Shown piece after piece: positions 9,901 through 16,508 of a stretch of 64,000 bases of DNA (its first letter is position 1; every line of letters begins with the position of its first letter). The translations under genes and the position numbers were made by a program. Under the pieces are notes generated by a model. It was not told the origin of the DNA. It searched no databases and saw only the letters and a program-made list of their open reading frames with translations. Origin of the DNA: a virus; IMG/VR virus record IMGVR_UViG_3300027869_000006, positions 45,769 to 109,768 of that record; one strand, given 5' to 3'.

Positions 9901-9963
9901 GCTACGGCTCGTGGGCGCGATGGGAGTGAAACCGCTCTCGGTCGTAATGGCATACTTCATTAG
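6952..9963 (+). CDS. Long repeat-containing tail fibre/adhesin with LamG domain
   Basis: 1003 aa; ATG 6952 follows GGGAAGGGG. Residues 1-190 form a beta-rich N-terminal head. Residues about 225-440 form a LamG/concanavalin domain (LADNPLYYNRAG start, GLTIGADSGGAYI end). From about 440 to 950 there are roughly twenty short beta repeats with a recurring ECDGVGTL-type core and alternating LSASYTLSG-type strands. The C-terminus is glycine/serine-rich (RSGSGTATGQSG). The design fits a long fibrous receptor-binding or extension protein. It lies in line with the two glycosidase genes upstream. Confidence 0.8.
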   Translation: MTALTTNGSAQAATTLAAAGKMFAATGGTGGNTSTKVAKNTTYVQIFAIGTTTTQAGVGSIPAPTDSNFAGWIWDVTTLEGQRIAAGTWTPTFHMLASSAGTITPTVQWFKRSSAGVYTSIGSVTGSSLVLTSSAQALTFTPPSLALMDFAVGDKFCMWLWVDITVAGGSNSGTMSVVEAISGSTTGTASEAQAVTPGYAPSPVALTATLAGVGTLSSSCYRTTILADNPLYYNRAGTADLGSLGHTATIHGGVTTGQAGLLVSDVQSSDLFNGSTGFLTASDTGLPTGASPWSIEIWIQSTNLTGDHSILDFGTSSGLNWAGIYSAADQFVVGSWASGVNASAHGITTGTTYYVLGTFDGTNTSLYVGNLSTGAFSTYGPVAIAFSVVLSGLTIGADSGGAYISGNAQERAIYGAALTVTQATAHFLAGIQAFTLSTALADTLAGVGTLTGTLSLLGVALTTTAAGTSLLTVSSPTLATALTTTEVGSGTLTGTLSTSLTLGGATATGGGTLAGTCSLFTALSMTIIPGAGILTPTMKAAYTLSGGTLTGSGTLSVSAPTLATALAVECDGVSNLTPTMIASFTLSGTTLPGIGQLSISAPSLTTVLAGECDGSGALSGQLDATYMMSGGTMDGMGQLSVTVPTLTTALSVEYDGVGMLSPTIWASLSLALTEIDGIGMLSVAAPALTPPLMVECDGIGTFSPTLSASYTLSGAEMDGVGTLTCITSLSAALAGECDGVGAFQATLSVSGSSIALSAECDGVGTLVGTLSATVALAIECDGSGTLSASPSLSTALMSECGGVGRLFAIVAVTTALAVECDGMGTFTPILEASVPLNLALTGSSALFPTLSLTTILSVSLAGEGILAGTLSLLTAPLGMTLAGTGTLAATLEASTALTALISGSGQLAGTLAHITALACLCAGVGTLTGTYSLSVALFLTCAARGTFAFMVISRTGVLAQGRSGSGTATGQSGVPGVSSIGGSATARGRDGSETALGRNGILH
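8260..9780 (+). repeat. Tandem degenerate coding repeats in the 1003-aa fibre gene
   Basis: The DNA repeats a block of about 75-90 bp built on GAGTGTGATGGGGTTGGGAC and CTCTCGGCA-type strings, with variants at 8655, 9031, 9157, 9226, 9289 and 9406. The translated core is (V/A/G)ECDG(V/I/S)G(T/M)L. Drift between units argues for old expansion rather than recent slippage. Confidence 0.7.
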
Positions 9964-9984
9964 AGAGAAAGGAAAAAGAAAACC

Positions 9985-10308
9985 ATGCCCATAAGTCCGT
10001 GGTATAAAACCACCCATGTCACCCAGACGGCTCCACTCTGGACAGAGAACATTGTCACTGATTCAGGAACCGAGAACCTGTTCGGTCTTGATGACGATGA
10101 TCTCTCTCTCTTTTTTACCAATACCAGTAACGGAGTCGAGACGCAGGGCGCGGGTACCCTGCACATCACCCAGGCCAATCCTGGCATCGTCACCTACCAG
10201 GTGGCCAGTGCCGATGTCGTGGTCGGGATGTACCGCGTCACGCTCTGGATCACCTTTACGAATGGCCCCCAGCCTTTCCTATTGGGCATCTGGGATGTCA
10301 TAGCATAG
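9985..10308 (+). CDS. Small virion-associated protein, function unknown
   Basis: 107 aa, ATG 9985 after GAAAGGAAAAAG. No signal peptide or membrane segment. The middle (GVETQGAGTLHITQANPGIVTYQVA, split across strands) and end (YRVTLWITFTNGPQPFLLGIWDV) look like a beta-sandwich, as in baseplate upper (BppU-like) or accessory tail proteins. It immediately precedes the IS605 insertion. Confidence 0.6.
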   Translation: MPISPWYKTTHVTQTAPLWTENIVTDSGTENLFGLDDDDLSLFFTNTSNGVETQGAGTLHITQANPGIVTYQVASADVVVGMYRVTLWITFTNGPQPFLLGIWDVIA

Positions 10309-10357
10309 TGCTGTTATGAAAGTCAAATACCCCATGAATAAATTCAGGGGCTTGCAG

Positions 10358-11437
10358 CTAGGCGCGTCCTGCTACAGTAGGCACTTTGACGGGTGCCCGA
10401 GAGATATTGATGGCAGCATTGATGTCAGCGTTCATCGACATGCCGCACTTGACACAACAGAAGGAGACTTGACTCTTGCGGTTCTCTTTCGCACAGTGCC
10501 CACAAGCAGAGCACGTTCGAGACGTATTGCGGGGGTCTACCGTGTGTAACGACACACCAGCAAGAGCAGCCTTATACGAGAGGAATTGACGAAGTTAAGC
10601 AAAGGCCCAGGATGTAAAGCGATTGCGCTGAGAACGTCTAACCGTGCTATCGGTGCGTTTCCGAATGTGCCTGAGTTCTTCAATCGCTATTCCTTGTTTG
10701 TTGGCCTTTGCTTTCGCAATGATCCGTTTGGAGATCACATGATTGGTATTGCGCTTGAACCTGGCTTCTTTGCCAGAGAGCTTCTTGAGATGCCGTTTGG
10801 CGGATTTCGTGCCGCGCTTTTGCAAACGTTGACGCAAGGCGTGCATACGTGTACGCACCTTCTCAACCTGCTCACCGCTAAAGGTGTCCCCGTCACTGTC
10901 GGTCGCCAGGTTGACGATGCCAAGATCGATGCCAAGCGTCTCAGTCACTTCATCGGGCGTAGGTTCTGGAACATCAAGCGTGACAGCCAGGTAGAAGGTA
11001 CCATCACGCCAAATCAAATCGGCCTGTCCTTTGATCTTGTCCATACGGGCTTGCTGATAGCCACCAATGCGGAAGGGCACAAGTACCCGTCCAGTGGTTG
11101 TCAAGAGGGAAACGGTAGTGAGTCCTTTGAAGGACATCACGCGGGGATCATAGACAATGGCACCTCTGGCATCAAACGTTGGCATGATACTCTTGTCGCG
11201 CTTGTAGGCTTCGGTCGCTTTGCTAATACAGCGGATGGCGAGTTGAGCAGGCAGATTGTACCACTTGCGCAAATAGCCATAGACCAGCTTTTGCAGTGCA
11301 AACTTATTGGCACTCTTCTCCAGAAAGGCGATTTGCGCCACATAGTTTGCCCCTGCATTGAAGCAATCCATCGTCAACAACAAGGCTTTGTATTGTTCTT
11401 CAGTTGGGGCAAGCTTCAAGAGCATCGTTTGTTTCAT
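10358..11437 (-). pseudogene. tnpB: TnpB, RNA-guided nuclease, interrupted by an in-frame stop
   Basis: OrfB/IS605 family, 360 codons in one frame. RuvC-like residues are visible: D in LGIDLGIVN and E in IAIEELRHI before the break. The zinc finger (CSAC...CVKC) and third acidic residue (NADINAAI) come after it. A TAA replaces a codon (by family alignment glutamine, CAA to TAA) just after SWAFA, at about 10595, so the product loses the zinc finger and the last catalytic aspartate. Intact TnpB is guided by an RNA from the element's right end to cut DNA. Translation should begin at 11437 because the promoter's -10 box ends 6 bp upstream, which makes a leaderless mRNA. Confidence 0.85.
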
Positions 11438-11443
11438 AGACAT

Positions 11444-11472
11444 ATTGTAGCATCATTGATGAAAGTTGTCAA
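11444..11472 (-). promoter_or_regulatory. Consensus promoter of the broken tnpB
   Basis: On the minus strand TTGACA (11467-11472), a 17-bp spacer, TACAAT (11444-11449), then 6 bp to ATG at 11437. The start point should fall on or next to the ATG. Confidence 0.75.
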
Positions 11473-11614
11473 TAGGCGAGATGATACCCAACCCATCTTG
11501 CCCATAAGGAAGGGCTTGCTTACCCCATGCTTAAAAGACAGGGACTTCCGCAAGCCCGATTGGTGAGAGAGACCTCCCTTGACAACCACGTACAATGGGA
11601 AGAAGGAGAGAAGT

Positions 11615-12658
11615 ATGCCTGATTACCCCCTGGCTGAGGAACACTTTGTACCTCGATCATATATGTTCGATAGCAATGCATGCAAAGTTTTGGTAATTCA
11701 CAAGACGGGTGGAGACGCAACCCCTGCGGCGATCCTTCAAACGTTTCTCACGAACCCGGATCGACCATCGGTCCATTATGGCGTAGGCACAGATGGGAGT
11801 ATCTGGCAGTACGTCCCTGAAGCACTCGGCGCGGGCGGGAACTGTTGCGTGGAACCGGGCTATGACCCATTCTGGGCACAATTTAACCCGATGGCTGTTG
11901 GGTCATCTTCTGGAACCAACCTGAATACAGTCACACTCTCTCTTGAGCATTGCGATGCGGCACTTGACAATAGTACGCCACTTACCCCAACTCAGCAAGA
12001 TGCGAGCTTCAAACTCATTGCCTACCTGGTCGCCAAGTATAGCATCCCCCTTTCACACATCAAGGGCCACAATACAATTGACCCACAGAGTCGCGCCCGT
12101 TGCCCAGGTAACTACCCCTGGCCCGCGTTATTTGCCTATCTACAAAATGGAGGGAATATGGCAGGAGTACCAATCGGCTGGCAATACGACCAGGCGACGC
12201 AAACATTGACGGACCCCAACGGTGGGAAGGTAGGTCCACCCTATAGCGCACACGTGTTAGCAAGTAACTGGGACCCGCATAACTTTCTTTGGATCGCCGC
12301 CTACCATACCAATCAGCTGGAAGCAGCGAACCCTGGCCTGGGTGCGGGGACACAAATCATCTTCTATGAGTCCATGCTGTGCGTGCCTGATAATCCCCCA
12401 GACCCGAACCTTGCGAACCTGAAGGGAAAAGTGGTCACGGAATATGTCGGGATTGAAGCGGCCTATGCCCGTAGTCAGTGGACCCGCTATTCGGGAATAG
12501 CCCAACAGTTTCAAACACAATTCACAGAGGAGCAGACAAAAAATACGGCCCTGACTGCCCAAGTCGCACAACTGGAAGCACAGATCGCCGCGCTCTCCCA
12601 ACCCACGGCGGATGCACAGGCGATTGTGCAGATCAAGCAGATTGTGGCGGCGCTATGA
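11615..12658 (+). CDS. N-acetylmuramoyl-L-alanine amidase endolysin
   Basis: 347 aa, ATG 11615 after GAAGGAGAG. Residues 20-165 are an Amidase_2/PGRP-type domain that cleaves the bond between MurNAc and the stem peptide. Zinc-ligand candidates are the His in VIHKTGG, the His in KGHNTID and the Cys in ARCPGNYPW, and the Glu in LSLEHCD is also seen. Residues about 185-290 form a separate domain with repeated YDQATQTLTDPNGG/PYSAH features, perhaps wall binding. The C-terminus is a coiled coil (EEQTKNTALTAQVAQLE). No signal peptide is present, as expected for a holin-dependent lysin. It overlaps the next reading frame by ATGA. Confidence 0.85.
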   Translation: MPDYPLAEEHFVPRSYMFDSNACKVLVIHKTGGDATPAAILQTFLTNPDRPSVHYGVGTDGSIWQYVPEALGAGGNCCVEPGYDPFWAQFNPMAVGSSSGTNLNTVTLSLEHCDAALDNSTPLTPTQQDASFKLIAYLVAKYSIPLSHIKGHNTIDPQSRARCPGNYPWPALFAYLQNGGNMAGVPIGWQYDQATQTLTDPNGGKVGPPYSAHVLASNWDPHNFLWIAAYHTNQLEAANPGLGAGTQIIFYESMLCVPDNPPDPNLANLKGKVVTEYVGIEAAYARSQWTRYSGIAQQFQTQFTEEQTKNTALTAQVAQLEAQIAALSQPTADAQAIVQIKQIVAAL

Positions 12659-12792
12659 AGTGGTTTTTCAGATGGGTCCATCAAGTGATGTCTTTGTTAC
12701 ACAAGAGGCGCAGCTATAGCGAAACGATCCTGGCTGAGAAGCCGATCCGTTACTATCGACTCGATGGAAGTGACACAACACGTGAGCAATGA
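12655..12792 (+). pseudogene. Short open frame, remnant of a LamG-type gene start
   Basis: 45 codons starting in the ATGA overlap with the endolysin stop. The end (LAEKPIRYYRLDGSDTT) matches the opening strand of the LamG modules elsewhere in this window (LADNPLYYNRAG, QADTPLWYGRGD). The frame then stops and is overrun by the next gene. It looks like the stump of a deleted LamG protein, but a genuine small peptide cannot be excluded. Confidence 0.4.
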
Positions 12793-13507
12793 AGAGTGCA
12801 AACTGATTGCATACCAACTCTATGATGGTGATCTCCCCATGCAAATCGTTCCGGCACCGCGCAAACGGCAGTGGATGGATCAGACGCCACAGAGTTTTGC
12901 GAACCGTTGCCTCCCGCTCTTACTGGGAAATGCGAGCGGCTGGTGGCTCTTGAACACGCACGAGATACAGGTGACCTGGAACGGCGGCACTGATCTCTCC
13001 GCGCTCACCATCGCGGGTCGGGGTAGTTCGGAGACCGGCTATGCACTGAGCCATTTTGGTAACGGTCTCTTAACTTGGAATATTCCCCTGCTCTTTTCCA
13101 CGCCCCCTGGATATAATTTGCTGGTACGTGGCCCTGCAAACTGGCCCAAAGACGGGGCATACGCACTGGACGGGCTTGTGGAGACAGATCACGCTGTGGC
13201 GACATGGACCATGAACTGGAAGATGACGCGGCCTGGCCTGACCGTCACCTTTGCCAAGGGCGAACCGATAGCACAAATCGTGCCACAGAAGCGTGGAGAA
13301 CTAGAGACATTCACCCCGCAAGTACGGAACATCAGAGAGGCACCAGAGTTACAAGCTGCATACAATGCGTGGGCATCTAGTCGCTCAACATTCAATATGG
13401 AACTGAAGAGACCAGGGTCAGAGGCAGTGAAGCGGCAATGGCAAAAGGATTACTTCCAAGCATCCCATCAAACAAAGGTCGCATTGAAGGAGTTCACAAC
13501 TCCATGA
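12764..13507 (+). CDS. DUF6065-like protein
   Basis: 247 aa. Recognisable pattern: LIAYQLYDGDLPMQIVPA, WMDQTPQSFANRCLPLLLGNASGWWLL, then a beta-rich core (SALTIAGRG, GLLTWNIPLLF, YNLLVRGPANWPKDG) and an amphipathic tail ending KEFTTP. This is the layout of the DUF6065 family, small enzymes or ligand-binding proteins of unknown reaction found in bacteria and their phages. The start could instead be GTG 12782. It overlaps the LamG remnant. Confidence 0.65.
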   Translation: MEVTQHVSNEECKLIAYQLYDGDLPMQIVPAPRKRQWMDQTPQSFANRCLPLLLGNASGWWLLNTHEIQVTWNGGTDLSALTIAGRGSSETGYALSHFGNGLLTWNIPLLFSTPPGYNLLVRGPANWPKDGAYALDGLVETDHAVATWTMNWKMTRPGLTVTFAKGEPIAQIVPQKRGELETFTPQVRNIREAPELQAAYNAWASSRSTFNMELKRPGSEAVKRQWQKDYFQASHQTKVALKEFTTP

Positions 13508-13543
13508 CATCTCTCTCTCATTTCTTAGACAGTTGGAGGACAT

Positions 13544-14128
13544 ATGGCAACGACACCGACAAAAACCCCGAAGCAGCAAGCCTCACTCGCAGGCGTCTGG
13601 CAGGGCATTGAGGCACCAATCATCGGTATCCTCCTCTCCCTTGCCGTAGCTATTCAGCAGTATTTTAGTACCCATAGTGCCCCAAATTGGGGAGAACTGG
13701 GAATGATCCTGTTCCCGACCGTCATTGTTGGTATTGTGCAAGCACTCAAGCAGTTCAATGCAACACTCGGGCAGGCATCAGTTCCCATCGTCACCGTCCC
13801 GCCGCCCGCACCGGTTGTCTCACCATCCGACATTGCGGCAGCGATACGACAGCAGGTACCAGGACTGGTCATACAACAGCCACCGGCACCACCGTCGTTC
13901 ATTGCGCCGTCAGTGCCACCAGGAGGATACGATACGACGCTGGTCCAACCCCTCTCATTCGCCCCTCTGACCACGCCTGCCCAGCCACAACAACCGTACA
14001 CGTGGTCACAGCCAGAACCATCCCCGACACTCACGACACCTGCGCCAGTAATTACGCCGGTATTGTCACTGCCAAGTACGTTTCCGCAAACACTCGATTT
14101 ACCAATCGTACGACCACAAATTGAGTAA
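13544..14128 (+). CDS. Holin-like membrane protein with proline-rich tail
   Basis: 194 aa, ATG 13544 after GTTGGAGGA. Two predicted membrane helices (APIIGILLSLAVAIQQYF and LGMILFPTVIVGIVQALKQF) are followed by about 120 residues rich in Pro, Thr and Gln. The order endolysin, DUF6065, this gene, terminator suggests it closes the lysis module and may be a holin with an unusual cytoplasmic or periplasmic extension. Confidence 0.65.
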   Translation: MATTPTKTPKQQASLAGVWQGIEAPIIGILLSLAVAIQQYFSTHSAPNWGELGMILFPTVIVGIVQALKQFNATLGQASVPIVTVPPPAPVVSPSDIAAAIRQQVPGLVIQQPPAPPSFIAPSVPPGGYDTTLVQPLSFAPLTTPAQPQQPYTWSQPEPSPTLTTPAPVITPVLSLPSTFPQTLDLPIVRPQIE

Positions 14129-14130
14129 TA

Positions 14131-14166
14131 ATAAAGGGTACTACATCTGCATGTAGTACCCTTTAT
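14131..14166 (+). terminator. Rho-independent terminator closing the lysis operon
   Basis: ATAAAGGGTACTACAT (14131-14146), loop CTGC, ATGTAGTACCCTTTAT (14151-14166): a perfect 16-bp stem right after the holin-like gene stop. It also faces the minus-strand array that follows and may be bidirectional. Confidence 0.85.
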
Positions 14167-14352
14167 TCATCCCATACCATACCGCATCCCGCCGGACTGC
14201 ACCCCACCCAGCCTTGCCAGACATTACCCCGCATCGCCACGCCTTACCCCACCGAACTACACCTTACCAACCAGACCATGCCGAACCCGACCGGACCACG
14301 CTATACCGTACCTTACCTTACTGAACCCAGCCAAGCCGGACCTCACCATACC
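14167..14352 (-). repeat. Degenerate pentanucleotide array A (GGYNN on minus strand)
   Basis: About 36 successive 5-bp units fit NNRCC on the plus strand, that is GGYNN on the minus strand, with only occasional phase slips. The two N positions vary freely, so this is not a simple satellite. No gene is present. It begins at the lysis terminator and ends 10 bp beyond the stop of the minus-strand gene at 14363, so it would form the 3' end of that transcript. Confidence 0.8.
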
Positions 14353-14362
14353 TACCGTGCCA

Positions 14363-14581
14363 TTAAGCGTATCGTGTTTGGTCTGTCTCCCAGTTCACTA
14401 AACGTACAGGTGTCACATCTAAGTCTGTGATAGGAATGCCATACTTTTCTTCAGCTAAACTCAGTCCTTCCTGAGCATCACTAGCGGTTATCTCACCCAC
14501 TATAGGCACCTGCTGCTTTCTTAGCTTGGCATGCACGGTAGTGTCATGTCCCTTATACCAAACATCGAACCTATGCAACAT
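14363..14581 (-). CDS. Small protein coupled to the RAMP-like gene
   Basis: 72 aa from ATG 14581, which overlaps the stop of the gene upstream and follows AAAGGTG. Predicted alpha/beta, with a central IVGEITASDAQEGLSLAEEKYG stretch like small DNA- or RNA-binding folds. No family recognised. Translational coupling suggests a shared job with the 182-aa protein. An alternative start at 14599 adds six residues. Confidence 0.65.
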   Translation of the reverse strand: MLHRFDVWYKGHDTTVHAKLRKQQVPIVGEITASDAQEGLSLAEEKYGIPITDLDVTPVRLVNWETDQTRYA

Positions 14582-15129
14582 TACTTCACCTTTTCCCATG
14601 ACACAAGAGCAAATCTCCCATACGGCCCTTTCTTTGCAGGACGGAAGTCACCAATGCCAACAAGTCGCCCTGCATCGGTGAGTATGTCACGGATAAGACG
14701 TTCACCAACTAGATCGGTATCAATCTGAACATCAAACTCCATATTCCACTCATCGAACATTGGCCTGTGGCGTAGAATACGCCCCCCAGTCGCTTTAATG
14801 ACAACAGCCCGTGAGTCCACATGCCATTCCCCTACCAGAGGAATTTCAAATGGGCTAACATAGACCCCTGCCGCTACATCAGTTGTCGCAGCCCTCCGTC
14901 CAATTTTGTGTCGTGATGCTGCTGCAATCATTGACTGCCGAATATTCTCAGCCGGATAGAATGGGCTATGTTCATTGGTATACAGGCGACTTGCCGCATC
15001 TTCATGAGGAGCCGGATATTCTTTCCGACCATGTGTTCCTGAAGTTGCTTCCTCTGCCGCTGCCTCATGAAAACGATTCACGATGAGCGGCGTCAAACTC
15101 GTAATGTTGACCTTGTACGTTACAATCAT
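14581..15129 (-). CDS. RAMP-like phage protein of unknown function
   Basis: 182 aa from ATG 15129, with AAAGGA 9 bp upstream. Visible landmarks: ITSLTPLIVNRF at the start, FYPAENIRQSMIAAA, a strand-rich middle (VDSRAVVIKATG, MEFDVQIDTDLVG), and AGRLVGIGDFRPAKKG-YGRF at the end. The order of a PL(L/I) start, an aromatic-PAENIR-type motif and a GIGDFRP-x(3-5)-GRF glycine-rich end belongs to a phage protein family. The glycine-rich element near the C-terminus resembles the G-loop of RAMP/Cas7-type ferredoxin folds that wrap single-stranded nucleic acid. That fold is my inference. It is flanked on both sides by GGYNN arrays. Confidence 0.7.
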   Translation of the reverse strand: MIVTYKVNITSLTPLIVNRFHEAAAEEATSGTHGRKEYPAPHEDAASRLYTNEHSPFYPAENIRQSMIAAASRHKIGRRAATTDVAAGVYVSPFEIPLVGEWHVDSRAVVIKATGGRILRHRPMFDEWNMEFDVQIDTDLVGERLIRDILTDAGRLVGIGDFRPAKKGPYGRFALVSWEKVK

Positions 15130-15176
15130 GTGTGTTATCCTTTCTGTGTGAGTAACTTGTGTGGTGCCCTGCCCCA

Positions 15177-15192
15177 GTGGTAGGGCTACCAC
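15177..15192. promoter_or_regulatory. Inverted repeat between array B and the RAMP-like gene
   Basis: GTGGTAG (15177-15183), GG, CTACCAC (15186-15192): a 7-bp dyad about 48 bp upstream of the start codon at 15129. It could be an operator or an RNA hairpin in the leader. Confidence 0.45.
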
Positions 15193-15204
15193 GCGAAACA
15201 AAAT

Positions 15205-15600
15205 GAACAAAACCATACCAGACCGGACCTCGCCAAACCCGGCCTTGCCAGACCGGGCCTTGCCAGACCGGGCCAAACCCGACTACACTAGACCTCATCA
15301 TGCCACACCTCCCATACCATACCCATCCTTACCGAACTGCGCCAGACCGCAACGTACCAGACCGCGGCAAGCCGGGCCGGACCCAACCTAACCTATTCCT
15401 CAGCAAACCATGCTATACCCCACCTGACCGTAGCACTCCTTCCAAACCGCACCATACCCAACCAAGCAGGACCCCGCGTCACCGCACCTGATCGGGCCAT
15501 ACCCCACCTGACCAAGCCGTGCCTACCTTGCCGCACCAAACCTCACCTCACTCAGTCTTGCCTCGCTGGACCTAGTCGCACCGAACCTGACCTTGCCGTG
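15205..15600 (-). repeat. Degenerate pentanucleotide array B (GGYNN on minus strand)
   Basis: About 80 consecutive 5-bp units of the form NNRCC on the plus strand (GGYNN on minus), with a few frame slips and a few short exact duplications (the CCTTGCCAGACCGGG block occurs twice near 15240-15265). It overlaps the last few codons of the nuclease gene at 15572 and runs up to the leader of the RAMP-like gene, so it lies in the transcript between them. No open frame of quality is present in it. Confidence 0.85.
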
Positions 15601-16237
15601 CCATAATCCTGCTATAGGCCAATTTCACGCAGAACTCAACGTCATTCCATACCTGGGAGCCAGTGAAGCGAAGAACGTACCAGCCTTGATCTTCAATCGT
15701 ATGCTGTCGCATATAGTCTCTATTTCGGTCTCTCTTGTGACTATGGAACGCTTGCCCATCAAGTTCGATTACTATCTTTGCTTCAACATGGGCAAAGTCT
15801 ACACGATACTTACTAATCCGATGCTGTCGCTCAAGAGGGATATCTGGATACAGCAGGCACCATGCTTCATAAAAGGCTTCCTCGATGGGACTTCCATTCT
15901 TGACGGATTGCTGAATTTCCCGTAAACGATTACGAGCCTCATTAAGTGCAGCCTCACGTTGTTGATTAGCAAGTCGCAAGGCTTCTACTCGCTCTGCTTC
16001 TAGTGCTTGACGACGTTCTAGGGCCTGCTCTCGCTTCTCCCGAATGGTTGCTACTTCAATCTCTCTCTGGACAGATTGCTGATGCTCATTCGCACGACGC
16101 TTCAACTCCCTAGCTTCCTGAATCATACTAGCTTTCTCTGCCGCAAGTTGACGTTGTATGGCAAGTTCATGCTCTCTGTCAGCTTGAAGTTTTCGTTGTT
16201 GTTCTTGATAGTCGTTGAATGCTTGCCAGTCCATCAT
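15572..16237 (-). CDS. Coiled-coil protein with DUF559/Vsr-like endonuclease domain
   Basis: 221 aa. Residues 1-110 form a charged coiled coil (QEQQRKLQADREHELAIQR and similar). Residues about 110-215 carry a DUF559-type PD-(D/E)XK nuclease pattern: SPIEEAFYEAW, then YRVDFAHVEAKIVIELDG with the acidic pair, and WYVLRFTGSQVWND. These domains cut DNA, often after recruitment by a partner. The last nine codons run into the pentamer array. It starts 2 bp after the ribbon-helix-helix gene stop, so the pair is co-transcribed, an arrangement like a toxin-antitoxin or repressor-nuclease pair. Confidence 0.75.
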   Translation of the reverse strand: MMDWQAFNDYQEQQRKLQADREHELAIQRQLAAEKASMIQEARELKRRANEHQQSVQREIEVATIREKREQALERRQALEAERVEALRLANQQREAALNEARNRLREIQQSVKNGSPIEEAFYEAWCLLYPDIPLERQHRISKYRVDFAHVEAKIVIELDGQAFHSHKRDRNRDYMRQHTIEDQGWYVLRFTGSQVWNDVEFCVKLAYSRIMARQGQVRCD

Positions 16238-16239
16238 GC

Positions 16240-16413
16240 TTATTGTTCTCGTTTTGTAGGCTTTTGCTGTTTCTGTTGTACTCGTTCTAATTCTTGGTTC
16301 GCTAAACGGTCAAGAAGACTCACGATACTCTCCCCTGTGATGGCATGAAGCATACGCAAGGTGGTAAGTGTCCTTGTCCAGATGCGAGTTGTTTTGTAGT
16401 CATCGGTAGCCAT
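16240..16413 (-). CDS. Ribbon-helix-helix-like small protein
   Basis: 57 aa, MATDDYKTTRIW start. The stretch KTTRIWTRTLTTLRMLHAI followed by TGESIVSLLDRLANQEL fits a short beta-strand, helix A, helix B plan of CopG/Arc-type DNA-binding dimers, followed by a Gln/Lys-rich tail. It stands in front of the nuclease gene and probably represses the shared promoter. There is no Shine-Dalgarno site. The -10 box ends 6 bp before ATG, so the message is expected to be leaderless. Confidence 0.65.
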   Translation of the reverse strand: MATDDYKTTRIWTRTLTTLRMLHAITGESIVSLLDRLANQELERVQQKQQKPTKREQ

Positions 16414-16419
16414 GAAGTT

Positions 16420-16448
16420 ATTTTACTACAAACAAGTGTTCTTGTCAA
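16420..16448 (-). promoter_or_regulatory. Promoter of the ribbon-helix-helix/nuclease operon
   Basis: Minus strand TTGACA (16443-16448), 17-bp spacer, TAAAAT (16420-16425), 6 bp to ATG at 16413. Confidence 0.75.
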
Positions 16449-16466
16449 GAGGAAAAGAAGACGCCC

Positions 16467-16484
16467 TTGACACAAGCATATACT
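16467..16484 (+). promoter_or_regulatory. Short-spaced TTGACA-N6-TATACT element
   Basis: TTGACA (16467-16472) and TATACT (16479-16484) are only 6 bp apart, 24 bp before the amidase-like gene start. The same layout precedes the endolysin (11579-11596) and, with 7 bp, the first Y RNA (51453-51471). It is too short for an ordinary sigma-70 site if both boxes are used. Confidence 0.35.
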
Positions 16485-16508
16485 AAGAGCAGAAGGGGGA
16501 ATTTTTCT

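Larger units (their letters stand above)
10330..11557 (-). mobile_element. IS200/IS605-family element carrying an inactivated tnpB
   Basis: The element lies between a small virion gene and the endolysin. On the side beyond the tnpB stop is a subterminal hairpin, CCCC-A-TGAAT/ATTCA-GGGG at 10330-10350, typical of IS605 right ends. On the promoter side GGGCTTGC at 11512-11519 pairs with GCAAGCCC at 11550-11557. The exact ends are not defined. There is no tnpA, so it is a non-autonomous tnpB-only element. Confidence 0.65.

Noticed and set aside
14167-15600. CRISPR array
   Set aside because: No constant repeat of 20 bp or more and no unique spacers; the rhythm is 5 bp and degenerate.
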